A stretch of 64,000 nucleotides of DNA. It comes from Dermatemys mawii (taxonomy: Eukaryota > Chordata > Testudines > Dermatemydidae). Every line of letters starts with the position of its first letter. Position 1 is the first letter of the stretch. The stretch is from NCBI GenBank assembly GCA_007922305.1, contig ML677334.1, forward strand, positions 21,405,626 through 21,469,625, in the 5' to 3' direction. Position numbers and translations under genes: made by a program. Below, in pieces: positions 1-10,644 of the stretch. A model generated the notes under the pieces. That model was not told where the DNA came from. It made no database searches and saw only the letters and a list, made by a program, of their open reading frames with translations.

Positions 1-1852
1 TCCGGGCGCCTTTAATTTGACCCCCTGTGCGTATGCATTATGATTAGTTTTTAATTACATGGTCACTTATTATATTTTCCATAGGACACAATATTCTATT
101 CTATATTTGGAAGTTGTGTTTATTTTCAATAATATACTCACACTCACTGCTAAATGTTTATGTTAGAGAAGGCAAAGTAAAAAAAGCACCTTGCATTTGG
201 TGATGAGATTTGTGATGGCTCCTAATTCCTGGAGGAATGGATTTCACAGTTGTGGACGAGCCCCCAAGAAATTTGTCTCCTGCACAAAAGAGCTTTAGCC
301 TTATTATAGAAAGTTCCATTGAGCCAGAGGAACTCAATGTGAATCACAGACTTTATCTTGCCCCATTCACTCAATAGGTTGGATGCCCATGAGGGAGAAT
401 TCAGGTTGCCAAATTTATGGTGTTCTATGTATTTCCTAATTTTCTAGTACTTGATTTTATAACCTAAGTCCTAAATAACATTTTTTAATGTAGGATTTTT
501 TATATTTCATATAATTTACATACACATACTGTAATCTAAGATACAATGTATACTGACAGTTTATAACAATATATACCTAAAAAAATAATTGAGTTTGAAA
601 ACAGAATAGATTGGGCCACATTCAACACAGAACAGGCCACTTGGTATAAATATTAAGATGAAGCAAACATCTGGCTAGGATTTCAATTTTTAATGTACAA
701 ATAATTGAAGATAAGAGGATCATTTAGCCTATTAGCTATTGGTGCAATAGTGACATTTTTCACGCTGAGTGAAATTCACCTGAGAGCAGAGAAGTCTATC
801 GCAAGAACCTATGGATTAATCTATTCCCATGTTAAAGATTTAATTGGGATTTCAGTTGCTTATGCGGCCTTGGGTGAGTTTTCTGCACTGGGGTGAAATG
901 CACTAATTCACAGTGATGGGCAGAGAGCAGACTTAACCGAAGAACAGTTAAGCCATAAAAGTACACTAAAAAAATGTACTAGCTGGCTTCTGGGTGACTG
1001 ATCATTAAGATACTGATTCAAAGGGACATTGTAAATGGGTATTTCTGGGCTCTGCCAGTGCTCTGAAGAGTAAAGGGGAGCTTGCCAAGAATTTGACAGG
1101 TGCAACAACAGAGATGGAGGAGCTTCAGTAAAAATTTCTCCTTTGTTATAATTGTACACAGAGAGCCATATAAAGCCCTTGGCTTTCTGAAATGCTCTAA
1201 AGGACAATAACATCAACGTGTCAATGACAATCTTAGCGACAATAATAGTCTTCTTAAAAGCTTCAATCAACCAACCAACCAGGTTTAAATCTCCAACAAA
1301 AAACACCTTGACTATCACCAGGAAACTGCTTTAAAAATTCAAAGTGACTTAAAAAGGAAAGTGAAATGATTAGCAAAGTAAGATTTTAAGAAATGGAAAG
1401 AAATTAGGACTATTTTTAGATCTGCTTAATTGATATTACTTAGAATTTGTTGCTTGGCTGCTGCCACTTTTAGATATGAATAAATTAATGTGTTCTGAAG
1501 AGCATGATCTCATTTATAGACAAGGTCTAATAATAGCAAAAGACTAACGGTGGTCTCTCTAGCCATGGTGAAATGTATTGAGAAACATTTCTAGAAACAT
1601 ATTATTTCTATTCTTTTAGTGCAATATAACTGCTAGGACTATCTAATAAGCAGAGTAATTTAAAGAAGCTACTGTGTTCAGGACTGTATTTCAACAACTG
1701 TAAAATAAATGAATAAATAAATAGGGTAATTTTACAGACAGTGACTTGATTATTTAATCCATGGCAGTTATGCCATATGAATACTTGCAAAAAACAAAAC
1801 AATTCATATGTCTGGAGTTCCACTGCCTGACTTGTTGGGCAAACCTACTCAC
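1..1852 (-). other. SLC22A23: Intron sequence downstream of the 128-bp SLC22A23 exon (partial)
   Basis: On the minus strand this follows the splice donor at 1847-1852 (GTGAGT), so it is the 5' part of the next SLC22A23 intron, cut by the window edge. I searched it on the minus strand for the next expected coding segment (the region after GVIPE that leads into the following membrane helices) and did not find it. The sequence is AT-rich and I recognise no complete mobile element. The open frame at 908-1318 on the minus strand has no recognisable domain and no splice or coding support. Confidence 0.75.
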
Positions 1853-1980
1853 CAGGAATCACTCCTTTGATATCACTTTCAATGTTCATCTCGTTCTTGT
1901 TAGTGAAGTGATGAATAAGTTTCTTGGATGCCTCAAACTGTTGTGTAGCCATCAGCCACCGAAGGGACTCCGGGAAAATA
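1853..1980 (-). CDS. SLC22A23: SLC22A23 coding exon, 128 bp (IFPESLRWL to GVIP)
   Basis: Coding exon of an SLC22-family (major facilitator superfamily) membrane transporter. Read on the minus strand it starts with one base that completes a split codon, gives 42 codons beginning IFPESLRWLMATQQFE and ending SDIKGVIP, and finishes with a lone G that should start a Glu codon. PESLRWL is the SLC22 signature after transmembrane helix 6; the rest is the start of the large cytoplasmic loop. The match to SLC22A23 as I remember the mammalian protein is close along the whole exon, which separates it from other SLC22 members. The acceptor is TTTCTTGAAG at 1981-1990 with a CTAAC branch-like motif about 20 bases upstream; the donor is GTGAGT at 1847-1852. 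The frame is open, with no sign of decay. The first codon is completed with GT from the previous exon, giving Val where the human protein, from memory, has Ser. Confidence 0.95.
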
Positions 1981-1982
1981 CT

Positions 1983-4900
1983 TCAAGAAATACAAAATGT
2001 GTTAGTGGATACTTCCAAGGATTTATCACAGGGAGGCAACTGCATTTGTCGATTTAACTATTTGAGAATAAAGTAATAACATGGAAATGGTAAAGTAAGA
2101 ATTGCCTGAACATTTAAAAAAACTGATGCTTTTTGCAAACAGAGCAAAAACAAAGGGTAAGATTCCCACTATATAAACTATCCAAGGTATTTAATATCTT
2201 ACCCTCCCACCATGTTTTCTTTTCTACAGATGCACATAGAGATCAATTCCTGTTGCATCACGTCTTTTGTAAAATGGGGTAATATAAAACAAAATAAGGC
2301 AGGGAAACAGGATTGTGCGCCTTAGCACAACATATGAAAGGGTTGGGGAGACTTGTCTACATGGTGAGTTAGTGTGTGGTAAGTTAGGGTATGAATCTAC
2401 AGTGCTCCAGCTTCCCATATGCTAACTCTGTGTGGAGATTGACACAGTGCAGTGACAGTCCTGGCGTGTGGCTGTCGAAGTATCCACATACTGAGTTAGA
2501 AAACAGCAAACTGGCACGCTGCAGATTCACACTCTGGCTTGTCTACCGCATACTAGTTTGCCATGTAGAAAAGCCCTAGAATCACTGTCAGCAAAAGCCA
2601 CCAGCTGCCAATGGAGTAAAAGAGTAGGGCAGTTTCCAAATGGCAATTCTCACCCAGTTAAGGAAGTGACTGGAAGTTTTTTAAAGCTCGAGGGGGAAAA
2701 TACCCTATTGAACTTGTTTATGATTACAATGCAATGTTCATTTTGTTCTAAGGCAGATTGTTTAAAATTATCTGCAAAATATGATTTTTCTCCTGTATCT
2801 CAAAAATGTCCAGCTTCATAAACAGATTAAGGTATTTTGACAGAGAAGTGATATGTATATTCCTAGTATAGATAAGTATGTAAAAAGTAGCTTAACACTA
2901 TGTTCAATTTTGTTACTAGGAAAGCTTCCTTTAGTGAAAATATTGTTTTATTTGTGTGATATGCTGCATAAAAATACCCCATATGTGATACTCCTCTGTA
3001 CAATAGTATCAAATATGGAATTAAGTCAAGCAAAATGGAATGCCACTTTGAATATAAACCTCACAGGAAACAGTGCTGAACCACACAGGGGAACTTCAAA
3101 CACTTACTTCTGATTTATTTAATAGTGAAAGTGTCAGAGGACAAACCATATACACTTAATACTTCATTATTTCTAAGGGTGGTGGATGAGCAACAGTGGG
3201 AAAACATCCACCTTTGATATGAACTTCAAAGGTGCAACGTGAATATGGGTTCGCAGAAATTTGATTAACGTACCTCAAGAAAGAGCAGAATATATGAAAA
3301 ATATCAGGTTTACCTTCATATGGCAGAGTGCACTATAAAGGAGGGCAGAGGAGAGGATCTAGGGGTACTGCTTGGCCTTAAAAATCTATTAATATCTAAT
3401 CAAGTCTAAAGGTAAGACTTGTGCGAGTTTGGAGAACTAGGAGATTGTCTGATGAAGGGTTGGCTGTTTAAGAGATGCAAGCTTAACACTGATTAGTAGT
3501 AGATGTCATCAGAAATTACTAGTTCACATATGAAAGCTCTGATACGTCAGTAACTCAGAGGCAGCTGGTGTGGATGTCATTAAAAAATGACAGCAACAAC
3601 AACAAAACACTTGCTGTCAGCTATGACCCTGATCCGACCTGCTGCTCCACGACCTATATCCAATAAGGAGCAACTAACAAGCATTTGATCAGATACATGT
3701 GTTTAAGCAATAATCACAAAAGGGCTCATATGCTGTGATACAAAACACACAACTTTGTACCATTAATACAACATTTTGGGGTTATTCTGCTTAAAGGTAT
3801 ATATTTTTCTTAGAATCTCATTTATTTCCCTTAAATGTAGACGTTCAACATAAATCTCTGCCTTAATTGATTAACTGTCCCTAGATTTTCAGATCTATTT
3901 GTTTTCATACTGAACCAAGCAGGCACATCTGGAACTTTACGAAAGAGACAGCTGAAACAGGTCCACAAGATTTGCAGTCTTCTCCCTTGTGTAGGCCTCA
4001 ATCTCTCTTTCCCTTTGACTCAGTCGGTATATTTAATCCTCTGGGGCATCTGATGACACAGTTTGTGTAACACATGAATTATAAAATAAAGTTATACTAA
4101 TCAGAAATTCCACCACAGTGTGGTGACCTTTGTCACCAATGCAGTCTCAACTCTTATGTATGTGAGGGGGCAGGGTGACAATGGAATGGAGTAAAGGCAG
4201 TTGACCCATAAAACAGTCACCTCTTCAGGTTAATACAGTCAAGATGTCACCCTTGGCTTGAATGCAACCCTAGATCAAGAAAAAGGCATATTCATTTTAT
4301 GCATTAAAATAAGGAGAATGAAAAGGAAAACTGACCTACAATCCAATGTGTTGAAGAACAGTAAGTATGTATTGCAAATAGGGGAGCCATTTCCCTTGAC
4401 AGCTCATTATACTGCATTGATATCATATGTTTGCCTCAGCAAATTTTCTAGCAGAACATATTGTTGTGGAAATGGCACATTTTGCAAATCAACTCAAAAA
4501 AAGCCACTGAATGCAACGCATTATCCAGTGTTTTGCCCTTGATAGCTGGCAGCAATAGCTGCTACTCTAATGATTCTTTGGAACAGTCTGCTTAGTAACT
4601 GAACAAAAGCCACCAGAAACCTTTGATAGCAAAGTACTATTTGTATAGCAACTGCTGGAAAAGGATTTTGTTAATGGTTCTGAAGATGGTTTCCATGGGA
4701 GAAATTCCTTCCAAGTATCATTTTTTGTCCCAATCTTTCCATGCTGCCTCATGGATTATTATTTATTTTCAATAATTCTTTCCAATAGGGCTACAATGGT
4801 TTAGGAGCTCTCCAGCAGGGAAGAGGGCAGTTTCCTTGCCTTGTGCAGATCACAGTCGAAAGGACAGACAAGAAAACTATTCCTACACACCCTTCTCATC

Positions 4901-5922
4901 AATCATGCATGTTTTCTGAATAACGTAACTGAAAAAGAAGGCTGAGTGTCAACTCACCCACATATGAGGCTTGATCCTGCAAACACTTAGTTTAACTTTA
5001 CTTATGTGAGTAGTTGCACCCCTCCTTTTCTTGAAGTTGGTGGAAGTTTCAGATTCACTCTGGCTCCAGCTCACCGTCCACAACATTCCCCTCCCATACA
5101 TTTGGAAGGTGAGAGCCCCAGTGTCAAGGAGATAATTGGGGTGGGGAATAAACAAAATATTAGTAAAGAGGGAGTTAGAAACAGAAGGGTGGGAGAGGAT
5201 GAAAGAAGGTAGAAAGGAAGAGTATAGTGGCAACTGGAGAGAGAAAAGTTAGGACAGAGGGGAAAGAAACTAAAAATAACAGTCAGGGTCAAACTGTTTA
5301 AAAATAGATACCCATTTTGTGTACCCAATGCAGGCAATTGTGTATGAAAACGGGGTGGCTGCTCTAGAAAGTGGCTAGCTGGCTGCCCAGCCAAATCACC
5401 ATATTTGGGCATACAATCATGCGCCACTCTGCAGAGTTGGGCTGGGGTTTTTGCCGCCATTTCACTGAGCAGCTGGTCACCATCCCTCTCCTGGAGCCAG
5501 ACCACACTGTGCTCCATTCTGCTTACACCAAAGAGGGGTGGAAGCAAGGAGAGCAGGGAGCACTCGCCAGCTGGCCTACAGGCCACCAGGCACAACAGTC
5601 CCTGTTGTCAGAAGGCAGGAAGTGTTTTTCAACAGCTGCCACAAAAAAATAGAACTGGGCACTGAAACATGAATAAACTCTGAGGCAGTTGGAGCTCTAG
5701 TGAGACAGCTGGCATCTGTGTTTGGCAAGCACAGGAAAATCTTCAGGGGTGAGGTTTCAAAAATCGTATACAAACACCTACCTCTTCAGGGACACTCACT
5801 TTCTTAATACTTTTGTAAGTATCTTCTCACCTACTGTACACACATGATATTCTCCTACATGAGGCTCCAATCCAATAAGTAATAGCATGCAGGGAGCCTT
5901 CACGTGGACAGTCTGTGCACTA
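1983..5922. other. Intronic stretch without recognised gene
   Basis: About 3.9 kb of AT-rich intron. Around 4965-5025 there is a weak copy of an old reptile repeat ('gatcctgcaaacactta' followed by 'ctttacttatgtgagtag'), which normally forms a palindromic MITE; only one arm is clear. The open frames at 5071-5595 and 5371-5652 lie on opposite strands of one another and look like chance frames. I see nothing else. Confidence 0.6.
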
Positions 5923-5936
5923 ACAATTACAGGATT

Positions 5937-6031
5937 AGAATCAGAGGGGTAGCCGTGTTAGTCTGGAATTGCAGAAGTGACAAAGAGTCCTGTGGCACCT
6001 TAGTCTTTAAGGTGCCACAGGACTCTTTGTC
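5937..6031. mobile_element. Short foldback Penelope-like fragment with target duplication
   Basis: A 95-bp insertion flanked by a 14-bp direct repeat, acaattacaggatt, at 5923-5936 and 6032-6045. It begins with 'tcagaggggtagccgtgtta', the same 3' terminus as the large Penelope-like element at 7641, and then turns back on itself: about 26 bases around 5977-6002 (gtgacaaagagtcctgtggc...) recur inverted up to 6032. The insertion is therefore two pieces of the same 3' end joined head to head. The perfect target duplication shows it entered in one event. It carries no coding capacity. Confidence 0.8.
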
Positions 6032-6045
6032 ACAATTACAGGATT

Positions 6046-7629
6046 GGGGTCTAACACATCCAACCTTAACTCAACACTTCCTTTTGGAGTAAGACGATTC
6101 GGAAAAAAATATTTCAGAGATTGGATAGGCTACAGCTTCCAACTTGTGCAGCCTGTCAGGGACATAAACTGGAAAAAGAAGAGAGGAGAGTGTAAAAGCG
6201 TTTTCAGTCCTCCACGATCTTTGTTTTGATCATTCAGGAGCAAATGGAAAAAAAAAATCTCATTCCCTTGTAGCTTCTGTACAATCCCAGCACTGGACAT
6301 GCTCAAGTCCTAAGGTGAAAGACTTCCAGCTGCTCAGTCTGATGAGCAACAGCAGGAGGTGGAAGACACCGAAAATTTTACGATAAAAATCAGGGATAAG
6401 ATGCATCTTGAGGTCCTCAAATAAACTTCCCTAATTGCTGTGTCTCAACTCTGGGAGAGTAAACAACATATTAAGTTTAAATTCTCTATTAAATATTGAA
6501 TGCATTTTACTTTTCTTTTACTGTTTCAATTTCAGTTGTGTGAACTAGTCAAACTTGTGGCGTGCTTGCAGACACACACACACAGAGGTGGGATTTTTGC
6601 AGCTCTGACTTCCAAATTTTAGGTAGCACAATGGGAAACTTGAAAGCAAAAAAAGCAAGCAAACAAAACAGAGAAGCTAGCCCCAAAGACTGATTTAATG
6701 TCTCTAGTTCACTACAATTGTATTTCCTTGCACCGGCTTACATTAGGATAGTAAAAGAATGTTTTGCCAGCAAGCCTTTTCACAACAAAATAGGAAATGT
6801 TTCCATTGTCTTTCAATTGCTCTATTGTCAAACTGCTGCCCCTCTTTCAGTGACCCCCTTTTCAAAAGGCAAAAGTGGGCCAAACGCAGGAAATCCTCCC
6901 TCTCTGTGGCTCCGCTCCTTGCTCCTCCTCTTTCCTCAAGGCTCCACCCACTAGCCAGGCTGGAAGCCAGAGCTGGAGCCTGGTAAGAGCCACCTTGGAG
7001 CCTGGGCTGCTGTGGGGAGGCAGGAATGTTGCATCTGCCCTGGGTAGGGGGTTAGGGTGCCCAAAAGCAGTCCCCAGCCCGTGTTCCCACTCCTAGGGGC
7101 GTGCTGCCAGGGCAGGTGGATGGTCCAGGGCTTCCCACAATGCACAGGGCTCCTCAGGTGGTTCTTACCACTGCCTGGCTCTGGCCTGGCCATGGGGTGA
7201 GGCCTCATGGCCAAGTGGGGCTAAGGCCCACCTCAGCCCCACCCAGGAAGAGGCTGGTCCTGCCAGGAATCCAGGACAAATGCTGTTTTGGAGTCACTAA
7301 GCCCAGAACCAAGACTTGAAATCTGCATTTTGGGACTGTCCAGCCTAATTTGAGATGGTCGGTCACACTCCCCCATTTTCTCCTCTAGTCAGATGGGGGA
7401 AAATTGGCTGTTAGCTTTGGCAGGGTTCCCCATTTTTGCCTCACCCATCCCATCTTTTCCTTTGGAGTACTCTCTGTAAAGAGCATCAAAAGTTTTCCAC
7501 TAAGGGTAATTGATTAGGGTTGGTCAGTTTCCCAGTAGCTGTAGTCAGCTGTTTGGGAGGTTTCCCTTTCCTTCTAGAGGAATCCCTTTAGCCATGGAAA
7601 AAAACTGAAGAGAGAAAAACTAGAATTAC
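6046..7629. other. Intronic stretch, partly GC-rich
   Basis: No gene recognised. The part from about 6870 to 7300 is GC-rich and gives several overlapping open frames on both strands (6875-7096, 6951-7214, 7101-7319), a pattern of low stop-codon density and not of coding. It may be an old copy of the DNA-element family whose clearer member is at 47758-49401, but I cannot define its ends. Confidence 0.45.
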
Positions 7630-7824
7630 TGTCAGTTTCTGGTATCAGAGGGGCAGCCGTGTTAGTCTGGATCTGCAGAAGCAACAAAGACTCTTGTAGC
7701 ACCTTATAGACTAACAGATTTTAGGGATCATGAGCTTTCGTGGGCTAAGACCCACTTCATCAGATGAATGTTGTAGAAATCTCCAGAGGCAGGTATAAAT
7801 AGCAAGCAAGAAAGCGAGGTAAAT

Positions 7825-8439
7825 TCAATCGGGAGAGGGGGGTGGGGAAGGGTGAAGCCCACTTCCAGCAGGTGATCTGGAGGTGTGAACACCCAGAGAG
7901 GAGAAACTGCTTTTGTAATTGGTGAGCCATTCACAGTCAATATTAAGTCCAGACCTGATAGTGTCGAATTTGCAGATGAACTGGAGCTCAGCAGTTTCTC
8001 TTTGAAGTCTGGTCTTGAAGTTTTTTAGCTGCAGAATGGCTGTTTTAAGATCTGCCATTGTATGTCCAGGCAGGTTGAAGTTTTCTCCTACAGGCTTTTG
8101 TATATTGCCATTCCTAATATCTGGTTTGTGTCCATTTATCCTTTTACATAGGGATTGTCCAGTTTGGCCAATGTACATAGCAGAGGGGCACTGCTGGCAC
8201 ATGATGGCATATATTATATTGGTAGATGTGCAGGTGAATGAACCAGTGATGGTGTGGCTGATCTGATTAGGTCCTGTGATGGTGTCGCTGGTGTAGATAT
8301 GTGGGCAGAGTTGGCATTGAGATTTGTTGCATGGATTGGTTCCTGAGTTAGAGTTGCTATGGTGCAGTGTGTGGTTGCTGGTGAGAATCTGCTTCAGGTT
8401 GGCAGGTTGTTTGTGGGTGAGGACTGGCCTGCCTCCCAA
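7825..8439 (-). pseudogene. GIY-YIG endonuclease and linker domain of the Penelope-like element
   Basis: Open minus-strand frame of about 200 codons forming the C-terminal part of the element's protein. Visible in order: a CQLCPHI motif (Cys 42 and 45), typical of the Penelope linker; SFTCTSTNIIYAIMCQQC (from about residue 67), which holds the first GIY-YIG strand; AMYIGQTGQSLCKR (87-100) with the YIG strand and conserved Arg; then KPVGENF and a helix-rich tail FKTRLQRETAELQFICKFDTIRSGLNID. In Penelope-like elements this nuclease nicks the target DNA. It lies downstream of the reverse transcriptase remnant in the same orientation. The last 30 or so residues of the frame are probably untranslated 3' sequence. 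The same tail reappears on the + strand at 9640-9800. Confidence 0.88.
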
Positions 8440-8837
8440 GGCCTGTGAAAGTGAGGGATTGTTGTCCAGGATGGGTTGTAGATTACTGATGATGTGTTGG
8501 AGAGGTTTTAACTGAGGACTGTAGGTAATGGCCAGTGGTGGTCTGTTGGTTTCTTTCTTGAGTTTGTCTTGCAGCAGAAGGCTTCTGGGTACACGTCTGG
8601 CCCTGTTTATCTGTTTCCTTACTTCCTCATGCGGGTATTGCAGTTTTAAGAATGCTTGGTGAAAATCTTGTAGGTGTTGGTCTCTGTCTGCGGGGTTGGA
8701 GCAAATGTGGTTGTACCTCAGTGCTTGGCTGTAGACAATGGATCGTGTGGTGTGTCCGGGATGGAAGCTGGAGGCATGGAGGTAGGCAAAGCGGTCGGTA
8801 GGTTTTCGGTATAGGGTGGTGTTTATGTGACCGTTAC

Positions 8838-9558
8838 TTATTTGTAGCGTGGTGTCCAGGAAGTGGACCTCTTGTGTAGACTTGTCCAGGCTGAGGTTGA
8901 TGGTGGGGTGGAAGCTGTTGAAATTGTGTTGAAATTCTTCCAGAGTTTTTTCCCATGGGTCCAGATGATGAAGATGTCATCAATGTAGCATAGGTAGAGA
9001 AGAAGCGTGAGTGGGCGAGAGCTGAGGAAGCGTTGTTCCAGGTCAGTCATAAATATGTTGGCATATTGTGGGGCCATGAAGGTGCCCATAGCGGTGCCGC
9101 TGGTCTGGAGGCATATATTGTCACCAAATTTGAAATAATTGTGCGTGAGGATAAAGTCACAGAGCTCAGCAACCAGTTGTGCTGTGGCATCATCTGGGAT
9201 ACCATTCCTGACAGCATGTATTCCATCTCTGTGTGGGATGTTTGTGTAGAGAGCCTCTACATCCATGGTGGCTAGGATGGTGTTTTCTGGGAGATCACTA
9301 ACGTATTGTCGTTTTTCTCAGGAAATTAGTGGTGTCATGGAGATAGCTGGGAGTGCTGGTGGCGTAGGGTCTGAGTAGAGTGTCCACATACCCAGACAGT
9401 CCTTCAGTGAGAGTGCCGATGCCCGAGATGATGGGGTGTCCAGGATTTCCAGGTTTGTGGATCTTGGGTAGTAGATGGAAAACCCCCGGTTGGGGCTCTA
9501 AGGGTATGTTGATTTGTTCCTGTGCTTGTGTAGGGAGTGTCCTGAGCAGATGGTGCAA
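8838..9558 (-). pseudogene. Reverse transcriptase remnant of the Penelope-like element
   Basis: Two adjacent minus-strand frames carry the reverse transcriptase. The first (9558-9298) has PGVFHLLPKIHKPG and HPIISGIGTLTEGLSGYVD, the fingers/palm region in which PKIHKP...RPI is typical of Penelope-like enzymes. The second (9266-8838) has DVEALYTNIP with the first catalytic Asp (residue 2), GTAMGTFMAPQYANIF (motif B) and YIDDIFIIW with the catalytic Asp pair (residues 96-97 of that frame). A frame break separates the halves near 9270-9298, and another follows YIDD near 8940, where the continuing sequence (HFLDTTLQISNG, then FHPGHTTRSIVYSQALRY) moves to another frame. The extreme N-terminal part is missing at the foldback junction. 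The enzyme would copy the element's RNA at the target site; this copy cannot make a whole protein. Confidence 0.85.
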
Positions 9559-9582
9559 TTTCTTAGTGTACTCCTACACTAA

Positions 9583-9914
9583 GTGTACTCTACCGGCCAC
9601 TTTTCTCAGATCCCACTGAGGAGTACAGCCATCCTGCAGCAAAAACACTTCAAGACCAGACTTCAGAGAGAAACTGCTGAGCTCCAGTTCATCTGCAAAT
9701 TCGACACTATCAGGTCTGGACTCAATATTGACTGTGAATGGCTCGCCAATTACAAAAGCAGTTTCTCCTCTCTGGGTGTTCACACCTCCAGATCACCTGC
9801 TGGAAGTGGGCTTTACGCCCCCCCCCCCCGATTGAATTTACCTCGTTTTCTTGCTTGCTATTTATACCTGCCTCTGGAGATTTCTACAACATTCATCTGA
9901 TGAAGTGAGTCTAA
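9583..9914 (+). mobile_element. Inverted 3' arm of the Penelope-like element, part 1
   Basis: On the + strand this repeats the end of the GIY-YIG segment (FKTRLQRETAELQFICKFDT, then RSGLNIDCEWLANYKSSFSS) with few differences from the minus-strand copy at 7890-8030, followed by the same 3' untranslated sequence down to 'catctgatgaagtg'. It is the opposite arm of the foldback. It stops at the Harbinger insertion and continues after it at 10563-10633. Confidence 0.85.
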
Positions 9915-10562
9915 GGCCTTGGTTACATTGGCACTTTATAGCGCTATAAAGCCCCCACGAGCGCTATAACCTCCTCCCCGTCCACACTGGTGAGTTATAG
10001 CGCTCCTGGTAATCCACCTCCGCATGGGGAATAAGGGCTGTAGCGCAGCTGCTGTAGCGCTACAACAAGAATGTGGACGCCCACTGCACTACAAGTGATC
10101 TCTTGAGATGCCTAGAGCCATTTAAAGCAACTGACGTCTCTTCCCTTTGTTTTGAACTCGGCTGGAGGAATGCGGAAGTACCTCTTTAGAGTTTCTCTCT
10201 TAACTCGGCAGATAAGCAATGCAAATGTTTAAGGAGGGAGCCTGTGTGAAAACAAAGCCCTCTGTGAAGGGAGGCTCGCTGACAGGCTTTCAGAAGAATG
10301 GAAAAAACAGTGGCTCTCTCCCTCCACATACACACATGTCCCCCCCTCACTCCCCTCGTTTAAAAAGCACGTTGCACCCAGCTGAATGCTGGGATACATG
10401 CTCTAATGCGCTGCTCTTAATGCCGCATTAAGTGCCGCAAATGTGGCCATGCTATACCGCTGGCGTGTCTCAGTGTGGACATACAATAGCGCTATACATA
10501 TTGCTGTATAAGGGGACCACTATAACCAATAGCGCTATAATCCTGTAAGTGTAACCATGCCC
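9915..10562. mobile_element. Harbinger-type MITE, 648 bp
   Basis: Inserted in the + arm of the Penelope-like foldback. The left end reads ggccttggttacattggcac and the right end is its inverted form, agtgtaaccatgccc. The uninterrupted arm at about 7745 shows the original target (rc 'gggtcttagccc'), so the flanks taa (9912-9914) and tta (10563-10565) are a 3-bp TTA duplication with one change. A 3-bp TWA-type duplication is the mark of PIF/Harbinger elements. The interior contains repeated 'agcgctata' motifs and no gene. Related to the copies at 13197 and 15119. Confidence 0.8.
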
Positions 10563-10644
10563 TTAGCCCATGAAAGCTCATGATCCCTAAAATCTGTTAG
10601 TCTATGAGGTGCTACAAGACTCTTTGTCGCTTTTGTCAGTTTCC

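Larger units (their letters stand above)
7641..10633 (-). mobile_element. Penelope-like retroelement, foldback insertion
   Basis: One insertion bounded by a 10-11 bp direct repeat, tgtcagtttc(t/c), at 7630-7640 and 10634-10644. The main body runs on the minus strand from about 9570 down to a 3' end at about 7644 and keeps remnants of a reverse transcriptase followed by a GIY-YIG endonuclease, the diagnostic Penelope-like order. From about 9580 to 10633 a second copy of the 3' part runs in the opposite (+) direction, so both outer edges are the same 3' terminus and the 5' sides meet near 9570-9583. A Harbinger MITE later inserted in the + arm (9915-10562). Coding frames are broken several times, so the copy is inactive. 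Family within Penelope-like elements (Neptune-like or other) is not resolved. Confidence 0.88.

Noticed and set aside
5071..5652. 174-codon minus frame opposite 86-93-codon + frames
   Set aside because: No recognisable domain and overlapping frames on both strands; no splice boundaries consistent with an exon.
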